DNA from: Leekyejoonella antrihumi
GTDB lineage: Bacteria; Actinomycetota; Actinomycetes; Actinomycetales; Dermatophilaceae
Direction of reading: 5' to 3'
NCBI RefSeq assembly: GCF_007845645.1
Contig: NZ_VCQV01000021.1
Span: forward strand, 32,069 to 96,068
Length of the DNA stretch: 64,000 bases
A model generated the notes under the pieces. The model was not told the origin of the DNA. It saw nothing but the letters and a program-made list of their open reading frames with translations, and searched no databases. How positions within the stretch are numbered: position 1 is the stretch's first letter; every line of letters begins with the position of its first letter. The position numbers were made by a program, and so were the translations under genes. Of this stretch, positions 20,176 through 29,582 are shown piece by piece.

Positions 20176-20211
20176 CACCAGCGCGCACCACTTTACTCCA
20201 CTTCTCACCAC
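20176..20211 (-). promoter_or_regulatory. Four MraZ-box direct repeats in the mraZ promoter
   Basis: On the reverse strand the hexamers GTGGTG (20206-20211), GTGGAG (20196-20201), GTGGTG (20186-20191) and CTGGTG (20176-20181) recur every 10 bp exactly, one helical turn. Short TGG-type direct repeats at this spacing upstream of mraZ are the known kind of MraZ operator. They sit 41-76 bases before the mraZ start. Confidence 0.75.
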
Positions 20212-20522
20212 ATGTCGCCTCATCTTTGCCCGACAGCCCACGCAACCCGGCAAAGTTGCTGGTCAGAGTCGTGGAGCGGGGTGGAGGATCGTCGCTCGGC
20301 CCACCTCCGCAATCCCGTGTTCCGCACCGGTAGCGCCGACGCCGGCCCCGCCCGGCCGGCATCGAGCGCCGCGATCGGCGCCCCGAACGCCGTGCCGTGG
20401 GGCGAAGTGGAGCAGCCGAGGGAGAAATGGTCCCGCCGCGAGCACCTGGTGCCTACTCTGGATAGGCACCGTCCCGGTGGGTTCATGACCTGCTCCGACA
20501 TCCGATCAGGCAGGATCGAGGC
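20212..20522. other. Divergent intergenic region between mraZ and the moxR operon
   Basis: Beyond the MraZ boxes this stretch has no convincing reading frame. It must hold promoters for the leftward dcw operon and the rightward ATPase/DUF58/transglutaminase operon. I cannot pick clear -10/-35 pairs. The ribosome site of the rightward gene (GGATCGAGG) is at its right end. Confidence 0.5.
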
Positions 20523-21530
20523 ATGCACTCATTTGCAGGCGAGAGACCGGGTCCGAGTTCGCAGCTGCCGCCGATCGGGCTGGATGAGGTTCGAGAGGTA
20601 GCCGCGGCCATCCACCAGGGCGTCTCCTGCGTCATCGAGGGCAAGCCGGAGGTCATCCGTACCGCGGTGATCGTGCTGCTTGCCCAGGGCCATCTGCTTA
20701 TCGAGGACGTTCCCGGTGTGGGCAAGACCATGCTCGCCAAGGCACTCTCCCGCTCCATCGACTGCCGGATGCGACGAGTGCAGTTCACCCCGGACCTGCT
20801 ACCCAGTGACATCACGGGGGTCAGTGTCTTCAACCAGGACTCGCACGGCTTCGAGTTCCGTCGCGGTGCGATCTTCGCGAACATCGTCGTCGGTGACGAG
20901 ATCAACCGCGCCTCCCCCAAGACGCAGTCCGCACTGCTGGAGTGCATGCAGGAGAGCCAGGTCACGGTGGACGGGACCACCTACGAGCTCGACCAGCCGT
21001 TCATGGTGATGGCGACCCAGAACCCGATCGAGATGGAAGGCACCTTCCCGTTGCCCGAGGCGCAGCGCGACCGGTTCATGGCACGCATCTCGATGGGATA
21101 CCCGACCCCCCGCTCCGAGATCGCGATGCTGGAGACCCACGGGCAGGGGCATCCGCTGGATGACCTGCAACCGGTCACCGACGCCGCGACCATCCGCAGG
21201 CTGGCCGAGCGTGTCTCGACGCTCTATGCCAGCCCGGCTCTGCGGCAATACATCGTCGACCTCGTCACGACAACGCGAAGCTCCCCCGCGCTCCGCTTGG
21301 GTGCGTCTCCTCGCGCCGCCCTCCAGCTCCTGCGTGCCTCTCAGGCACTGGCGGCCCTGGAGGGCCGAGACCACGTCATACCCGAGGACGTTCAGCAGCT
21401 GGTCGGCCCCGTTCTGGCGCATCGCGTCATCCTGAGCAGCGACGTTCAGCACCTCCACCGCCGCACCGAGGACGTGCTCGGCGAGCTCGTCGCGCACCTG
21501 CGGGTACCCACTGCCTCGCGCTCCCAATGA
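20523..21530 (+). CDS. MoxR family AAA+ ATPase
   Basis: The 335-aa product has Walker A LIEDVPGVGKTMLAKAL, Walker B IVVGDEINRASPKTQSALLECMQE, sensor-1 MVMATQNPIEMEGTFPLPEAQRDRF and a C-terminal lid with SPRAALQLLRASQALA. MoxR ATPases act as chaperone-like remodelers and usually sit beside a DUF58 protein, as here. The stop overlaps the DUF58 start as ATGA. With the transglutaminase this forms a conserved three-gene actinobacterial unit whose substrate is unknown; proximity to the dcw cluster suggests an envelope role. Confidence 0.93.
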   Translation: MHSFAGERPGPSSQLPPIGLDEVREVAAAIHQGVSCVIEGKPEVIRTAVIVLLAQGHLLIEDVPGVGKTMLAKALSRSIDCRMRRVQFTPDLLPSDITGVSVFNQDSHGFEFRRGAIFANIVVGDEINRASPKTQSALLECMQESQVTVDGTTYELDQPFMVMATQNPIEMEGTFPLPEAQRDRFMARISMGYPTPRSEIAMLETHGQGHPLDDLQPVTDAATIRRLAERVSTLYASPALRQYIVDLVTTTRSSPALRLGASPRAALQLLRASQALAALEGRDHVIPEDVQQLVGPVLAHRVILSSDVQHLHRRTEDVLGELVAHLRVPTASRSQ

Positions 21531-22789
21531 TTCGTCACCGCAACAGCTCCCTCACCCAGCGTGGCCTGGTCTTCATCTCCGGCGGCGGGACCTTGGCCAT
21601 CGGCGGTATCGTGCTCGGCTACGTCGACATCGCGCGGGTCGGGATGCTGCTCGTGGTGCTGCCCCTGCTCACGTTGCTGCTCAGTCGGCGTCGCTCCCCC
21701 GACGTGGAGGTCACCCGCGTCGTCGAACCCGCCACCCTCCTACCCGACCAGCGCGCCCAGGTCAGCGTGACGTTCCGCAACCCAGGGCGCCGTGCCACCA
21801 GGCTGTGCCTCGCGGAGGAGCGGATCGACTACGTTCTCGGTGACCGGCCACGCTTCATCCTTCCCGCCCTCTACCCCGGTGCGGCGCGCCGACTGACGTA
21901 TGTCGTGCGCAGCCACGTGCGCGGGCGACACCATCTCGGCCCCATCCGGTTGCGCGAGACCGACCCGTTCGGCCTGACGACGGCGGCCCGTGAGATCCGA
22001 CAGGTCGACGAGGTCCTCGTGCTTCCACGGGTCGTGCCACTCGGGGCGACCAAGCCACCGGGGTCGGGAGTGGGCAGTGAGGGCGAGGTCCCGCAGATGA
22101 TTGCGCTGCACGGCGCCGAAGACGTCAGCATCCGCGCCTACCACGACGGTGACGACCTGCGGAAGGTCCACTGGCCGGCCACCGCGCACCGCGGTGAGCT
22201 GATGGTCCGCCAGGAGGAGCAGCCCGCGCGGCGATCGGCCGTGCTGCTGCTGGACAGTCGGGCCTCAGGGCACCAGGGCAGCGGCACCCGCAGCTCATTC
22301 GAGTGGGCAGTCAGCGCCGCCGCCTCGATCGCCGTCCGACTCGACGAGCTGCAGTACTCCACCCACCTGGCCACCGTGGAGACCCTGTCAGCCGAGCTGA
22401 TCGACGCCGCCGCGCCGGCCGGGGACATCGTCCGATGGCTCGCGGTCGCGGGTCCCGATGAGGACCTTCAACACGAAGTCCTGGTGAACCACACGGCGGA
22501 GGTCGTCCGACTCGGTGCCATCGTCGTTGCCGTTCTGACCGACCTCGATGACGGCCGTGCGGCCCAGCTCGCCGGGCTGCGACAGGCCGGGGCGGCCGGG
22601 ATCGCGCTCATCCTCGACACCCACAGCTTTACGCACCCGAATGCCGAGACCAGCCTCGCCGCGGATGGGCTCCGCGGTCAGCTGGCCGGCGCCGGATGGC
22701 GAGTCGTCATCGTTCGCGGCGACACGGGAATCTTGGCGGCCTGGGCGACCGTGAGCAGCCGCAGCCTGCTCCGAATGGGCGCCCTATGA
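21527..22789 (+). CDS. DUF58 domain-containing membrane protein
   Basis: The 420-aa protein has two adjacent N-terminal hydrophobic segments (about residues 13-50), a beta-rich region, and the DUF58 core around IRAYHDGDDLRKVHWPATAHRGELMVRQEE (the family pattern is Y.PGDD.R.IHW..TAR.G.LMV). DUF58 proteins resemble von Willebrand A domains and partner with MoxR ATPases. It overlaps both neighbours by 4 bases. No specific substrate can be inferred. Confidence 0.92.
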   Translation: MIRHRNSSLTQRGLVFISGGGTLAIGGIVLGYVDIARVGMLLVVLPLLTLLLSRRRSPDVEVTRVVEPATLLPDQRAQVSVTFRNPGRRATRLCLAEERIDYVLGDRPRFILPALYPGAARRLTYVVRSHVRGRHHLGPIRLRETDPFGLTTAAREIRQVDEVLVLPRVVPLGATKPPGSGVGSEGEVPQMIALHGAEDVSIRAYHDGDDLRKVHWPATAHRGELMVRQEEQPARRSAVLLLDSRASGHQGSGTRSSFEWAVSAAASIAVRLDELQYSTHLATVETLSAELIDAAAPAGDIVRWLAVAGPDEDLQHEVLVNHTAEVVRLGAIVVAVLTDLDDGRAAQLAGLRQAGAAGIALILDTHSFTHPNAETSLAADGLRGQLAGAGWRVVIVRGDTGILAAWATVSSRSLLRMGAL

Positions 22790-25074
22790 CTCGCGCGCGC
22801 GTCACCGAGGGGTTGCTCGCGGCACTTGGCACCCTTGCCGCGGCCTGGCCGCTCACCACGCTGCTGACCGGCGAGCACTGGTTGTGGAGACTGATCCTGT
22901 TGGTCCTGCTGGTCAGCGGCCTGGGCATGGCCGCCCGCGCGACCGGCACCGCCCGGGGGGTCGTGGTCCTCACTCAGGTCACCGGGCTCCTGCTTGTCGT
23001 CTTCCTGCTGGACCTGGAGCAGCACCTCGGCATGCACGCGCTCGCCCAACAGATCGCGGGCCTCATCGAGGATGCCAACCACACCCTCGTGACCTATACG
23101 GCCCCCGCGCCGGTCACTCCAGGGCTCGAGTTCGTCCTGTCTCTCATCGTGCCGACTCTCGCCATTGCGGTGGACCTGCTGGCCGTGACCTTCCGCCGGC
23201 CCGCGGCGGCCGGGATACCGCTGCTTGGCGTGTTCATGCTGTCGGCCTCGAATGCGGCCACCGGCCTCAACCCCGCATACTTCGTTGCCGTCGCCGTCAT
23301 CTGGCTGTCCATGGTGGCCCACGGAAGCAGCCGGCAGATGCTCAGCTGGGCCTCCACCCGCGCCCGACCGTCGACACCGATGACCTTCGAGAACCGGTTC
23401 AACATCTCGGGGCATGCCGCGCTGGCCCGGGGGCTCGGGGTCGCCAGCCTGGTGCTGGCCCTGGTCCTACCCGCCGCGTTGCCGAGCTCCACGCCGCACT
23501 TCTTCGCCAACGGCCTGAGTCGCTCCACCGACTCGGGTGGATCTGGGCCGGGGTCGATGTTCGGCAGCGAGGCGGACATCGCCAAGGACCTGCGGGCCCA
23601 GGGCACTGCTCCCGTGCTGGTGTTTCGGACCAACGACGCCAGCCCTCCACCACTGCGCGTCCTGGCTACGAGCAGGTATACCGGCGGCCAGTGGAACCTG
23701 CGGCCGCCGTCGACCCATCTGGTCCGGGGTCGTGACAACACGAAACTGCAGACCGATGGCACCGCCACGACGGCAGCAAGCCAGACCTACTCCCTGCAGG
23801 TGAGCAGCAGCACGATCGGCGCGCCCCAGTTTGCGGCGCCCTTCCCCGTTCGAACCGCGAACCTCGGGTCCGTACCGTGGAGGTTCGACGGCTCCACCGG
23901 ACAGATCGTGCCCTCCGGACCGGCGAGTTCCTACTCGCTCACCTACGAGCGCCTGGGCGACGACGACCAGCCAAGCGGCAGCGGCGGGCGACCGAACGCG
24001 GCCGATGAGCTGGCTTTGCCCACGGAGGCCCGCGCGCGCGTCGTGGCTCTGGCCGAGAAGATCGGCGGACGGACGTCGTTCGACTCCGCGATCGCGATCC
24101 AGGACTATCTGCGGTCGGGGTCGTTCACCTACTCGCTGTCCTTGGCGCCTCGGCGGAAGGCCTCCGACGGGCGGCCTCTGGACCCCCTGAGCAACTTCCT
24201 GGTCACCCGCAAGGGCTACTGCATCCAGTTCGCGACAGCCATGATCATGCTCGCCCGCGCAGATGGCATCCCGGCACGGCTGGCCGTCGGGTTCCTCCCC
24301 GGCCAGCAGGACTCGTCCGGTGCGTATCACGTCGTGAAGTCGGATGCCCACGCCTGGCCGGAGCTGTGGTTTCCCGGTATGGGATGGACCCGGTTCGAAC
24401 CAACACCGGGAGCGCGATCCGGCGCCCCCCCGTTGTACGCGATCCCCACACAGCCGGATCAAGCCTTGTCATCGCCGAGCCCCAGCGCGTCGGCCCCGAC
24501 GCCGAGCAGGCGTGCTCCCGTGCTGCCCGCTGCACCGACCTCCCACGCGACAACGGACAGCGGGCTCGGCGTGTGGTCCACCGTCGGCATCGGGGTGCTC
24601 GTCGCGCTGGTGATACTGCTGCTCCTGCTGATCCTTCCAGGCTTGGCATGGGCTCGTCGGCACAGGATCGTCAGCGGATCCGCCGGCCGAACGAACCGGC
24701 TGGAGGCGGAGTGGACGGTCCTGCAGTCCCGACTCGACGACCTCGGGATCGCCGCGCCGGACGATCGCTCCCCGCGTGCTCTTGAGGACTACTATCGCCG
24801 CCGTGGTGAGCTGGGGTCGCCACGCGACGATGATGCCCTGCACCGCGCGGCCCGGACGCTCGAGCGGGCCCGTTACGCGCCACCAGGCGATCGGCCACAG
24901 TCGTTGGCAAAGGACTCTCAGGAGGTCCTGCGCCAGGTTCGCGCGGGCGTCCCCTCCGGTCAACGGGTGAAGGCCTGGTTGCTGCCGGCCACCGGACGCC
25001 GCGCCGTCAGCGGCGCCCTCCGGGCGGTCGCCGCCCTGCCGACCCGGCTACTTCGCCGCCGTCGTCCGGAGTAA
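22786..25074 (+). CDS. TgpA-like membrane transglutaminase
   Basis: The 762-aa product begins with about six hydrophobic segments (residues 5-235), then an extracytoplasmic transglutaminase-like domain with Cys479 (RKGYCIQFATAMIMLARADGIPARLAVGF), His522 (KSDAHAWPELWFPG) and an acidic residue at Glu538 (RFEPTPGAR). A Ser/Pro-rich stretch, another membrane segment (about 600-622) and a cytoplasmic helical tail follow. The family pairs with MoxR and DUF58; the fold may hydrolyse or crosslink peptide amides in the envelope. The ATG at 22786 overlaps the DUF58 stop as ATGA. The third catalytic residue is Glu where Asp is usual. Confidence 0.9.
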   Translation: MTRARVTEGLLAALGTLAAAWPLTTLLTGEHWLWRLILLVLLVSGLGMAARATGTARGVVVLTQVTGLLLVVFLLDLEQHLGMHALAQQIAGLIEDANHTLVTYTAPAPVTPGLEFVLSLIVPTLAIAVDLLAVTFRRPAAAGIPLLGVFMLSASNAATGLNPAYFVAVAVIWLSMVAHGSSRQMLSWASTRARPSTPMTFENRFNISGHAALARGLGVASLVLALVLPAALPSSTPHFFANGLSRSTDSGGSGPGSMFGSEADIAKDLRAQGTAPVLVFRTNDASPPPLRVLATSRYTGGQWNLRPPSTHLVRGRDNTKLQTDGTATTAASQTYSLQVSSSTIGAPQFAAPFPVRTANLGSVPWRFDGSTGQIVPSGPASSYSLTYERLGDDDQPSGSGGRPNAADELALPTEARARVVALAEKIGGRTSFDSAIAIQDYLRSGSFTYSLSLAPRRKASDGRPLDPLSNFLVTRKGYCIQFATAMIMLARADGIPARLAVGFLPGQQDSSGAYHVVKSDAHAWPELWFPGMGWTRFEPTPGARSGAPPLYAIPTQPDQALSSPSPSASAPTPSRRAPVLPAAPTSHATTDSGLGVWSTVGIGVLVALVILLLLLILPGLAWARRHRIVSGSAGRTNRLEAEWTVLQSRLDDLGIAAPDDRSPRALEDYYRRRGELGSPRDDDALHRAARTLERARYAPPGDRPQSLAKDSQEVLRQVRAGVPSGQRVKAWLLPATGRRAVSGALRAVAALPTRLLRRRRPE

Positions 25075-25107
25075 CGGTCTCGGGTTGCCGCTGGTCCACG
25101 CCTCGTC

Positions 25108-25193
25108 GAGATCGCAACACTCGGCCCTAAAACGCCTCGGAAGGGCTGGGAATTGCGATCTGGATGGCGGGTGGCGCCGAAAACTGCGATCTC
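25108..25193. repeat. Three copies of a TGCGATCT element after the transglutaminase gene
   Basis: TTGCGATCT occurs at 25153-25161, CTGCGATCTC at 25184-25193, and an inverted copy GAGATCGCAA at 25108-25117. The stretch 25075-25328 is noncoding as far as I can see and less GC-rich than its surroundings. The copies could be a binding site cluster or chance. Confidence 0.35.
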
Positions 25194-25328
25194 AGTGCGG
25201 TAACGAGGGGCCCGCGGCTACCGGCGCGGACTCCGAACCGTCAGTCGAGAACCCTTGTTCTCAAGAGTTTGGACCGTCATGGCGAGCGCTGTGCAACAAA
25301 ATATCCCGGAACTGAGTTCGTGGTCGCC

Positions 25329-25933
25329 TCAGTAGCTGAGGTGGCAGAACAACCCGAGGTACTGCACGTCGCCGCTGCTGGGGAGGTCGTTGGTCGAGCC
25401 AGCGGGCGGTGCAGGTTCTGGTAGTTCGACCACGCTCGCAGTTCGGTGAGAAACCTCAGACAGTCTGCGTGACTCGGGTGGTTGTAGTTCGACGGAGAGG
25501 TCGGAGTCGGCGGCCCTCCCCGGGCGAACCCGTTGGCGTCGCGCCGGACCGGGGTCGGCCCGGCGACCTGCTGACCGCCAGATCCTCGGTAGGTGACCAT
25601 GCGGGAGGTGAATCGGGCGTCCGTCGTGAGGGTGATGACCATGCTGGCCGGCGAGATCTCATAGGACGTGCCGTCGGATGCGGTGACCAGCCAGTCGCTC
25701 GAAGTCCACACCACGTCGTCCACTTCGACGGACTCACCGTTGGCCGGTGTCAGGCCTCGGTAGTAGGTGCGCCCCGCCGATGTCCGGCAATGGGAGAAGT
25801 GAGCAGCGGTGGTTCTGCCCAGAGCAAGTGCAACGTCAGTGAACTTGCAACCGGACGCACCACCGACGGTGGCCGTCTTGGCCTGCGCATTCTTGGACGC
25901 CTGCGGCGTCACGCGGCGGGGCACTCGGTCCAC
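25329..25933 (-). pseudogene. Hypothetical protein gene with an apparent 1-base deletion near its 3' end
   Basis: From a GTG at 25931-25933 the frame reads a protein with strongly GC-biased third positions through VWTSSDWLVTASDGTSYEI, MVITLTTDARFTSRMVTYRG and FLTELRAWSNYQNLHR. At about 25400 the codon bias moves to the -1 frame, which continues GSTNDLPSSGDVQYLGLFC and stops at 25329-25331. Without the shift the frame runs to 25277 with poor codon use. So either the gene carries a lost base or the assembly does. No signal peptide or known domain is recognised; two Cys near the N-terminus (CKF, HCR) stand out. It lies downstream of the rpoD terminator. Confidence 0.5.
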
Positions 25934-25973
25934 TAAACCGATGTCTGGACCAGCAGCGCTGTGCTACCCAAGA

Positions 25974-26016
25974 CGATGCAGGCCAGACCCTGACAAAGTG
26001 GGTCTGACCTGCATCG
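25974..26016 (-). terminator. Hairpin terminator downstream of rpoD
   Basis: A 17-bp stem (25974-25990 with 26000-26016, one G-T-type mismatch) encloses a 9-base loop. It starts 24 bases after the rpoD stop. No T-run follows, as is common in high-GC Actinobacteria. Confidence 0.75.
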
Positions 26017-26039
26017 ATGCCGACTTTCGGCGAGACTGC

Positions 26040-27620
26040 TCAGTCGAGGTAGTCGCGCAGCACCTGCGAGCGGGACGGGTGACGCAGCTTGCTCATCGTC
26101 TTGGACTCGATCTGCCGGATCCGCTCACGGGTCACGCCGTAGACCTTGCCGATCTCATCCAGCGTCTTCGGCTGCCCGTCGGTCAGGCCGAACCGCATGG
26201 ACACAACCCCGGCCTCCCGCTCGGACAGCGTGTCGAGCACGGAGTGCAACTGCTCCTGCAGCAAGGTGAAGGACACGGCGTCAGCAGGCACCACGGCCTC
26301 CGAGTCCTCGATCAGGTCACCGAACTCGCTGTCGCCGTCCTCACCGAGCGGCGTGTGCAAAGAGATCGGCTCGCGACCGTACTTCTGGACCTCGACGACC
26401 TTCTCCGGGGTCATGTCAAGCTCCTTGGCGAGCTCCTCCGGGCTGGGCTCACGGCCCAGGTCCTGCAGCATCTGACGCTGCACCCGCGCGAGCTTGTTGA
26501 TGACCTCGACCATGTGGACGGGGATGCGGATCGTGCGTGCCTGGTCGGCCATCGCGCGCGTGATGGCCTGGCGGATCCACCAGGTGGCGTAGGTCGAGAA
26601 CTTGTAACCCTTGGTGTAGTCGAACTTCTCGACCGCACGGATCAGACCCAGGTTGCCCTCCTGAATCAGGTCGAGGAAGAGCATGCCGCGGCCGGTGTAA
26701 CGCTTTGCCAGCGACACGACCAGCCGCAGGTTCGCCTCAAGCAGGTGGTTCTTGGCGCGCTTGCCGTCCTGCGAGATCCACCACAGCTCGCGCTTGAACT
26801 TCATGTCGATCTTCTCGCCGGAGTTCAGCTGCTCCTCCGCGAAGAGCCCCGCCTCGATGCGCTTGGCCAGCTCGACCTCCTGCTCGGCATTCAGCAGGGC
26901 AACCTTGCCGATCTGCTTCAAGTAGTCCTTGACCGGGTCCGCGGTCGCGCCCGCCGTGACCACCTGCTGAGCGGGAGCGTCGTCGTCCTTGTCCTGCCGG
27001 ATGACGAAGCCACCGGTCTCGGACTCCTCCTCCGCCTCGCCCGCCTTGGTTGGCGACTCGTCGGACTCATCGTCCTCGTGGTCCTCGTCGGCGACCTCGA
27101 CGTCGGCAGCCTGCTTGCGCCCGCCGCGCTTCGCGGTCTTCTTGGCCGGGCGACGGGGTGCCGACCCACCTTCCGCGGCCGCAGCGTCGGCCGCTGCACG
27201 GGTCGTGGTCTTCTTGGCCATCGCCTTCTTGGCAGCGGCCTTCTTTGCCGGTGCCTTCTCGACGGCCGACTCATCATTCTGGTCGGCCGACTTCTTGGCC
27301 GCGGCCTTCGTCGTCGTGGGCTTCTTGGTCGCGCTCTTGCTCGTGGTGTTACGGGTGGCCGATGAGCGGGCGGTCGTGGAGGCAACCGCTCGCTGCGCCG
27401 TTTCCGGGTCCAACGTGATCATCACTCCCTGCTCCTCGAGCGCACGCAGCACCGTCTTCATCCGCTTCGGCGCGATCTGCGCGCTCTCCAGAGCGGACTT
27501 CAATACGGAACTGTCGACGGAGCCGTTCGCATGCCCGTTCGCGAGCAGATCTTTCAGCACGGGATGGCTGAACTCTGCCGGGAGGACGGGCACAGAGGGG
27601 GGGTTCGACACGGACGTCAC
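26040..27620 (-). CDS. rpoD: Primary sigma factor RpoD/SigA (HrdB-like)
   Basis: The roughly 526-aa product directs housekeeping transcription. An N-terminal region 1.1-like segment (about residues 1-75) is followed by a long Lys/Ala/Thr and then acidic tract (about 80-200) typical of actinobacterial SigA/HrdB. Region 1.2 ([15 protein letters not shown]), region 2 ([44 protein letters not shown]), region 3 and region 4 ([28 protein letters not shown]) are complete, ending [12 protein letters not shown] at 27618-27620 (or TTG at 27623) follows a GGAAGG site. A strong terminator follows the gene. Confidence 0.96.
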   Translation of the reverse strand: MTSVSNPPSVPVLPAEFSHPVLKDLLANGHANGSVDSSVLKSALESAQIAPKRMKTVLRALEEQGVMITLDPETAQRAVASTTARSSATRNTTSKSATKKPTTTKAAAKKSADQNDESAVEKAPAKKAAAKKAMAKKTTTRAAADAAAAEGGSAPRRPAKKTAKRGGRKQAADVEVADEDHEDDESDESPTKAGEAEEESETGGFVIRQDKDDDAPAQQVVTAGATADPVKDYLKQIGKVALLNAEQEVELAKRIEAGLFAEEQLNSGEKIDMKFKRELWWISQDGKRAKNHLLEANLRLVVSLAKRYTGRGMLFLDLIQEGNLGLIRAVEKFDYTKGYKFSTYATWWIRQAITRAMADQARTIRIPVHMVEVINKLARVQRQMLQDLGREPSPEELAKELDMTPEKVVEVQKYGREPISLHTPLGEDGDSEFGDLIEDSEAVVPADAVSFTLLQEQLHSVLDTLSEREAGVVSMRFGLTDGQPKTLDEIGKVYGVTRERIRQIESKTMSKLRHPSRSQVLRDYLD

Positions 27621-27761
27621 CAACTACCTTCCAAAGCTGTCGGATCGCGGTGTCGGGCACACCACGACATTGCCGCCATGGGGTGACGGCTACCGAGGTT
27701 GGGGCTTTCTGCAACGCGCCGGGCGAGGGGGTCCACTCTCATCGGCGGGTGCGGTGCCTCC

Positions 27762-27767
27762 ATTATA
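27762..27767 (-). promoter_or_regulatory. Perfect TATAAT -10 box upstream of rpoD
   Basis: The reverse strand reads TTTTATAATGG here, a perfect housekeeping -10, about 142 bases upstream of the rpoD start. No good -35 is visible at 16-18 bases. It would imply autoregulated transcription of the sigma gene with a 5' leader of roughly 130 bases. Confidence 0.5.
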
Positions 27768-27846
27768 AAACGATCCAGCGGGCGATTCATTCCATCAGGT
27801 CCACCTAAGTGCCCTTCGGCACAGCGGTCTAGGCCCGTTCGTGCGC

Positions 27847-28236
27847 TCAGTCTCGTTGCGAGACGTCCGGTTTGACCGCCAGCACCGGGCACGCGGCATC
27901 GAGCAGAATCCGTTGCGCCTGGGCCCCCAGGATCAGCTTGCCTACGGGTGTGCGCCGACGCAGCCCGATCACCAGAAGGTCTGCGTCGTGCTCCACCGCG
28001 ACGGCCAGAATCGTGTCAACCGAGTCCTTGCCGTCCTCGACACCCTGGGTCTGGAAGCGAACGTCACCGCCCGCAAGCTCGGCGGCACGGGCCTCCAACT
28101 CGCTCGGGTCGTTGCGCTCGTGTCGGGACAGGTCGACGACCACCAGATCGCCTTGTCGTGCCCTCGCCTCCTGCACTGCGCGCTCGAGTGCTGCGTTCCC
28201 CTCAGGAGTTGGGACGTATCCCACGACAATCGTCAA
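27847..28236 (-). CDS. Universal stress protein (UspA family)
   Basis: The 129-aa single-domain protein starts TIVVGYVPTPEGNAALERAV and ends with the nucleotide-binding region VIGLRRRTPVGKLILGAQAQRILLDAACPVLAVKP. The G-2x-G-9x-G pattern of ATP-binding Usps is imperfect (L for the usual S after GAQAQRI). The TTG at 28234-28236 is chosen because a GGAGG site precedes it. It follows metX by 53 bases reading upstream; the function is a general stress or persistence role in the family. Confidence 0.88.
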   Translation of the reverse strand: MTIVVGYVPTPEGNAALERAVQEARARQGDLVVVDLSRHERNDPSELEARAAELAGGDVRFQTQGVEDGKDSVDTILAVAVEHDADLLVIGLRRRTPVGKLILGAQAQRILLDAACPVLAVKPDVSQRD

Positions 28237-28289
28237 CTCGGACCTCCTCGTCCTCACGCACCGCCGACCGCGGGCCCTATCCGTCGAAA

Positions 28290-29513
28290 CTACCCGACCC
28301 GCCCGGTGGAGCACGGGCCCAGGTCCGCCAGAGCGTCTCGCACGATCCTGGAGACCTCCTCGGTCTCGATCAGAAAGCCGTCGTGCCCGTGCGTCGAGTG
28401 CATCATGCGCACCCGTCCCCGCCCGTGGGCGGCAACGATCTGCTGCGACAGCTCCGGTGGAAACAGTCGGTCGCTGTCGACGGCCGCGACCCGCAGCAGA
28501 CCCTGGTAGCCGCCGAGGACGTCGGCAAGGCTGCCGCGGCCCCGCGCGATGTCGTGCGTGGACATGGCACGGGTCAGGTGCACGTAGGCGCCCGCGTCGA
28601 ACCGGCCCACCAGCTTGCCGGCCTGGTGGTCCAGATAGCTCTCGACCGCGAACCGTCCGTCGCCGAGCGGGTCCTCGCCGGGCTGTTCCCGCCCGCCGAA
28701 CCGGTCATTCAGCTCGTCCGCGCTGCGGTAGGTCGTATGCGCGATCCGCCGCGCGAGGCCGAGACCGGTCGTCGGTCGCCGGTCGCCCCCGTAGTAGTCG
28801 CCGCCGCAGAAATCCGGGTCGGAAGCGATCGCCAAGGTCTGGGCCTGACCCCAGGCGATCTGGTCGGCCGTCGCGTAGGCCGTGGTCGCCAGGGCCAGTG
28901 CACCCCTCGTGCGTTCCGGGTGCGACGCCACCCACTCCAGCGTCCGCATTCCACCCATCGAGCCGCCGAGCACCAGATGCCACGCCTCGATACCGAGGAC
29001 GTCGGCGATCGCGGCCTCCGCGGCAACCTGGTCACGGATGCCGGTGCGCGGGAACCTGGAGCCCCACGCCTGTCCGTCCGGTGCAGCCGAACCCGGACCG
29101 GTGGTGCCGCGGCACCCGCCGAGCACGTTGACGGCGACGACAAAGAGTTCCTGGGTGTCCAGCGGGCAGCCCGGACCGATCAGGTCCGGCCACCACCCGT
29201 CGGTGGGCTGGCCGGGGCCGGCCGAGCCGACCACGTGCGAGTCGCCGGTCAGCGCATGCTCCACCAGGACCGCGTTGCTTGCGTCCGCGGCAAGTCGTCC
29301 CCACGTCTGGAAGGTCACCACCAGCTCGGGCAGGACCGCACCGCTTTCGAGCAAGAAGTCGGTGAACCGCACGGCGCGTGCCGCCGGATTGGCATCGGTG
29401 GGTGGCGCAACCCAGGTGTAGTCGGTGCGCCGAGCGACCTGGCGACGAGCAGGCGGCTCAGGGGCCTGCGGGCAGGTCGGCCACGATCGTGGACGGTGGT
29501 GGGTCACAGTCAT
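28290..29513 (-). CDS. metX: Homoserine O-acetyltransferase
   Basis: The 407-aa alpha/beta-hydrolase-fold enzyme acetylates homoserine in methionine synthesis. Motifs: VVFQTWG-like strand, LTGDSHVVG, DLIGPGCPLDT, NVLGGCRGTTGP, the nucleophile elbow with Ser185 in LGGSMGGMRTLEW, and the catalytic His in HGHDGFLIE. A succinyl-specific variant (MetXS) cannot be excluded by eye. A SAM-IV-type riboswitch lies 68-146 bases upstream, so S-adenosylmethionine should repress it. The partner enzyme MetY is encoded 12.5 kb away under its own copy of the riboswitch. Confidence 0.95.
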   Translation of the reverse strand: MTVTHHRPRSWPTCPQAPEPPARRQVARRTDYTWVAPPTDANPAARAVRFTDFLLESGAVLPELVVTFQTWGRLAADASNAVLVEHALTGDSHVVGSAGPGQPTDGWWPDLIGPGCPLDTQELFVVAVNVLGGCRGTTGPGSAAPDGQAWGSRFPRTGIRDQVAAEAAIADVLGIEAWHLVLGGSMGGMRTLEWVASHPERTRGALALATTAYATADQIAWGQAQTLAIASDPDFCGGDYYGGDRRPTTGLGLARRIAHTTYRSADELNDRFGGREQPGEDPLGDGRFAVESYLDHQAGKLVGRFDAGAYVHLTRAMSTHDIARGRGSLADVLGGYQGLLRVAAVDSDRLFPPELSQQIVAAHGRGRVRMMHSTHGHDGFLIETEEVSRIVRDALADLGPCSTGRVG

Positions 29514-29529
29514 GACGGCTCCCGATCAG

Positions 29530-29551
29530 GGGGCCGATGTGGGACGGCCCC
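29530..29551 (-). promoter_or_regulatory. Hairpin between the metX riboswitch and the metX start
   Basis: GGGGCCG and CGGCCCC form a 7-bp stem around an 8-base loop, 17 bases before the metX ATG. It is the likely expression platform, acting as a terminator or by restricting access to the nearby GGGAG ribosome site. Confidence 0.5.
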
Positions 29552-29582
29552 GCGCTTGTCATCTCAGTCTCGAAATGACCTT

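Noticed and set aside
24366..24963. Overlapping frames in the transglutaminase 3' half
   Set aside because: Only the long frame has transglutaminase and membrane features.
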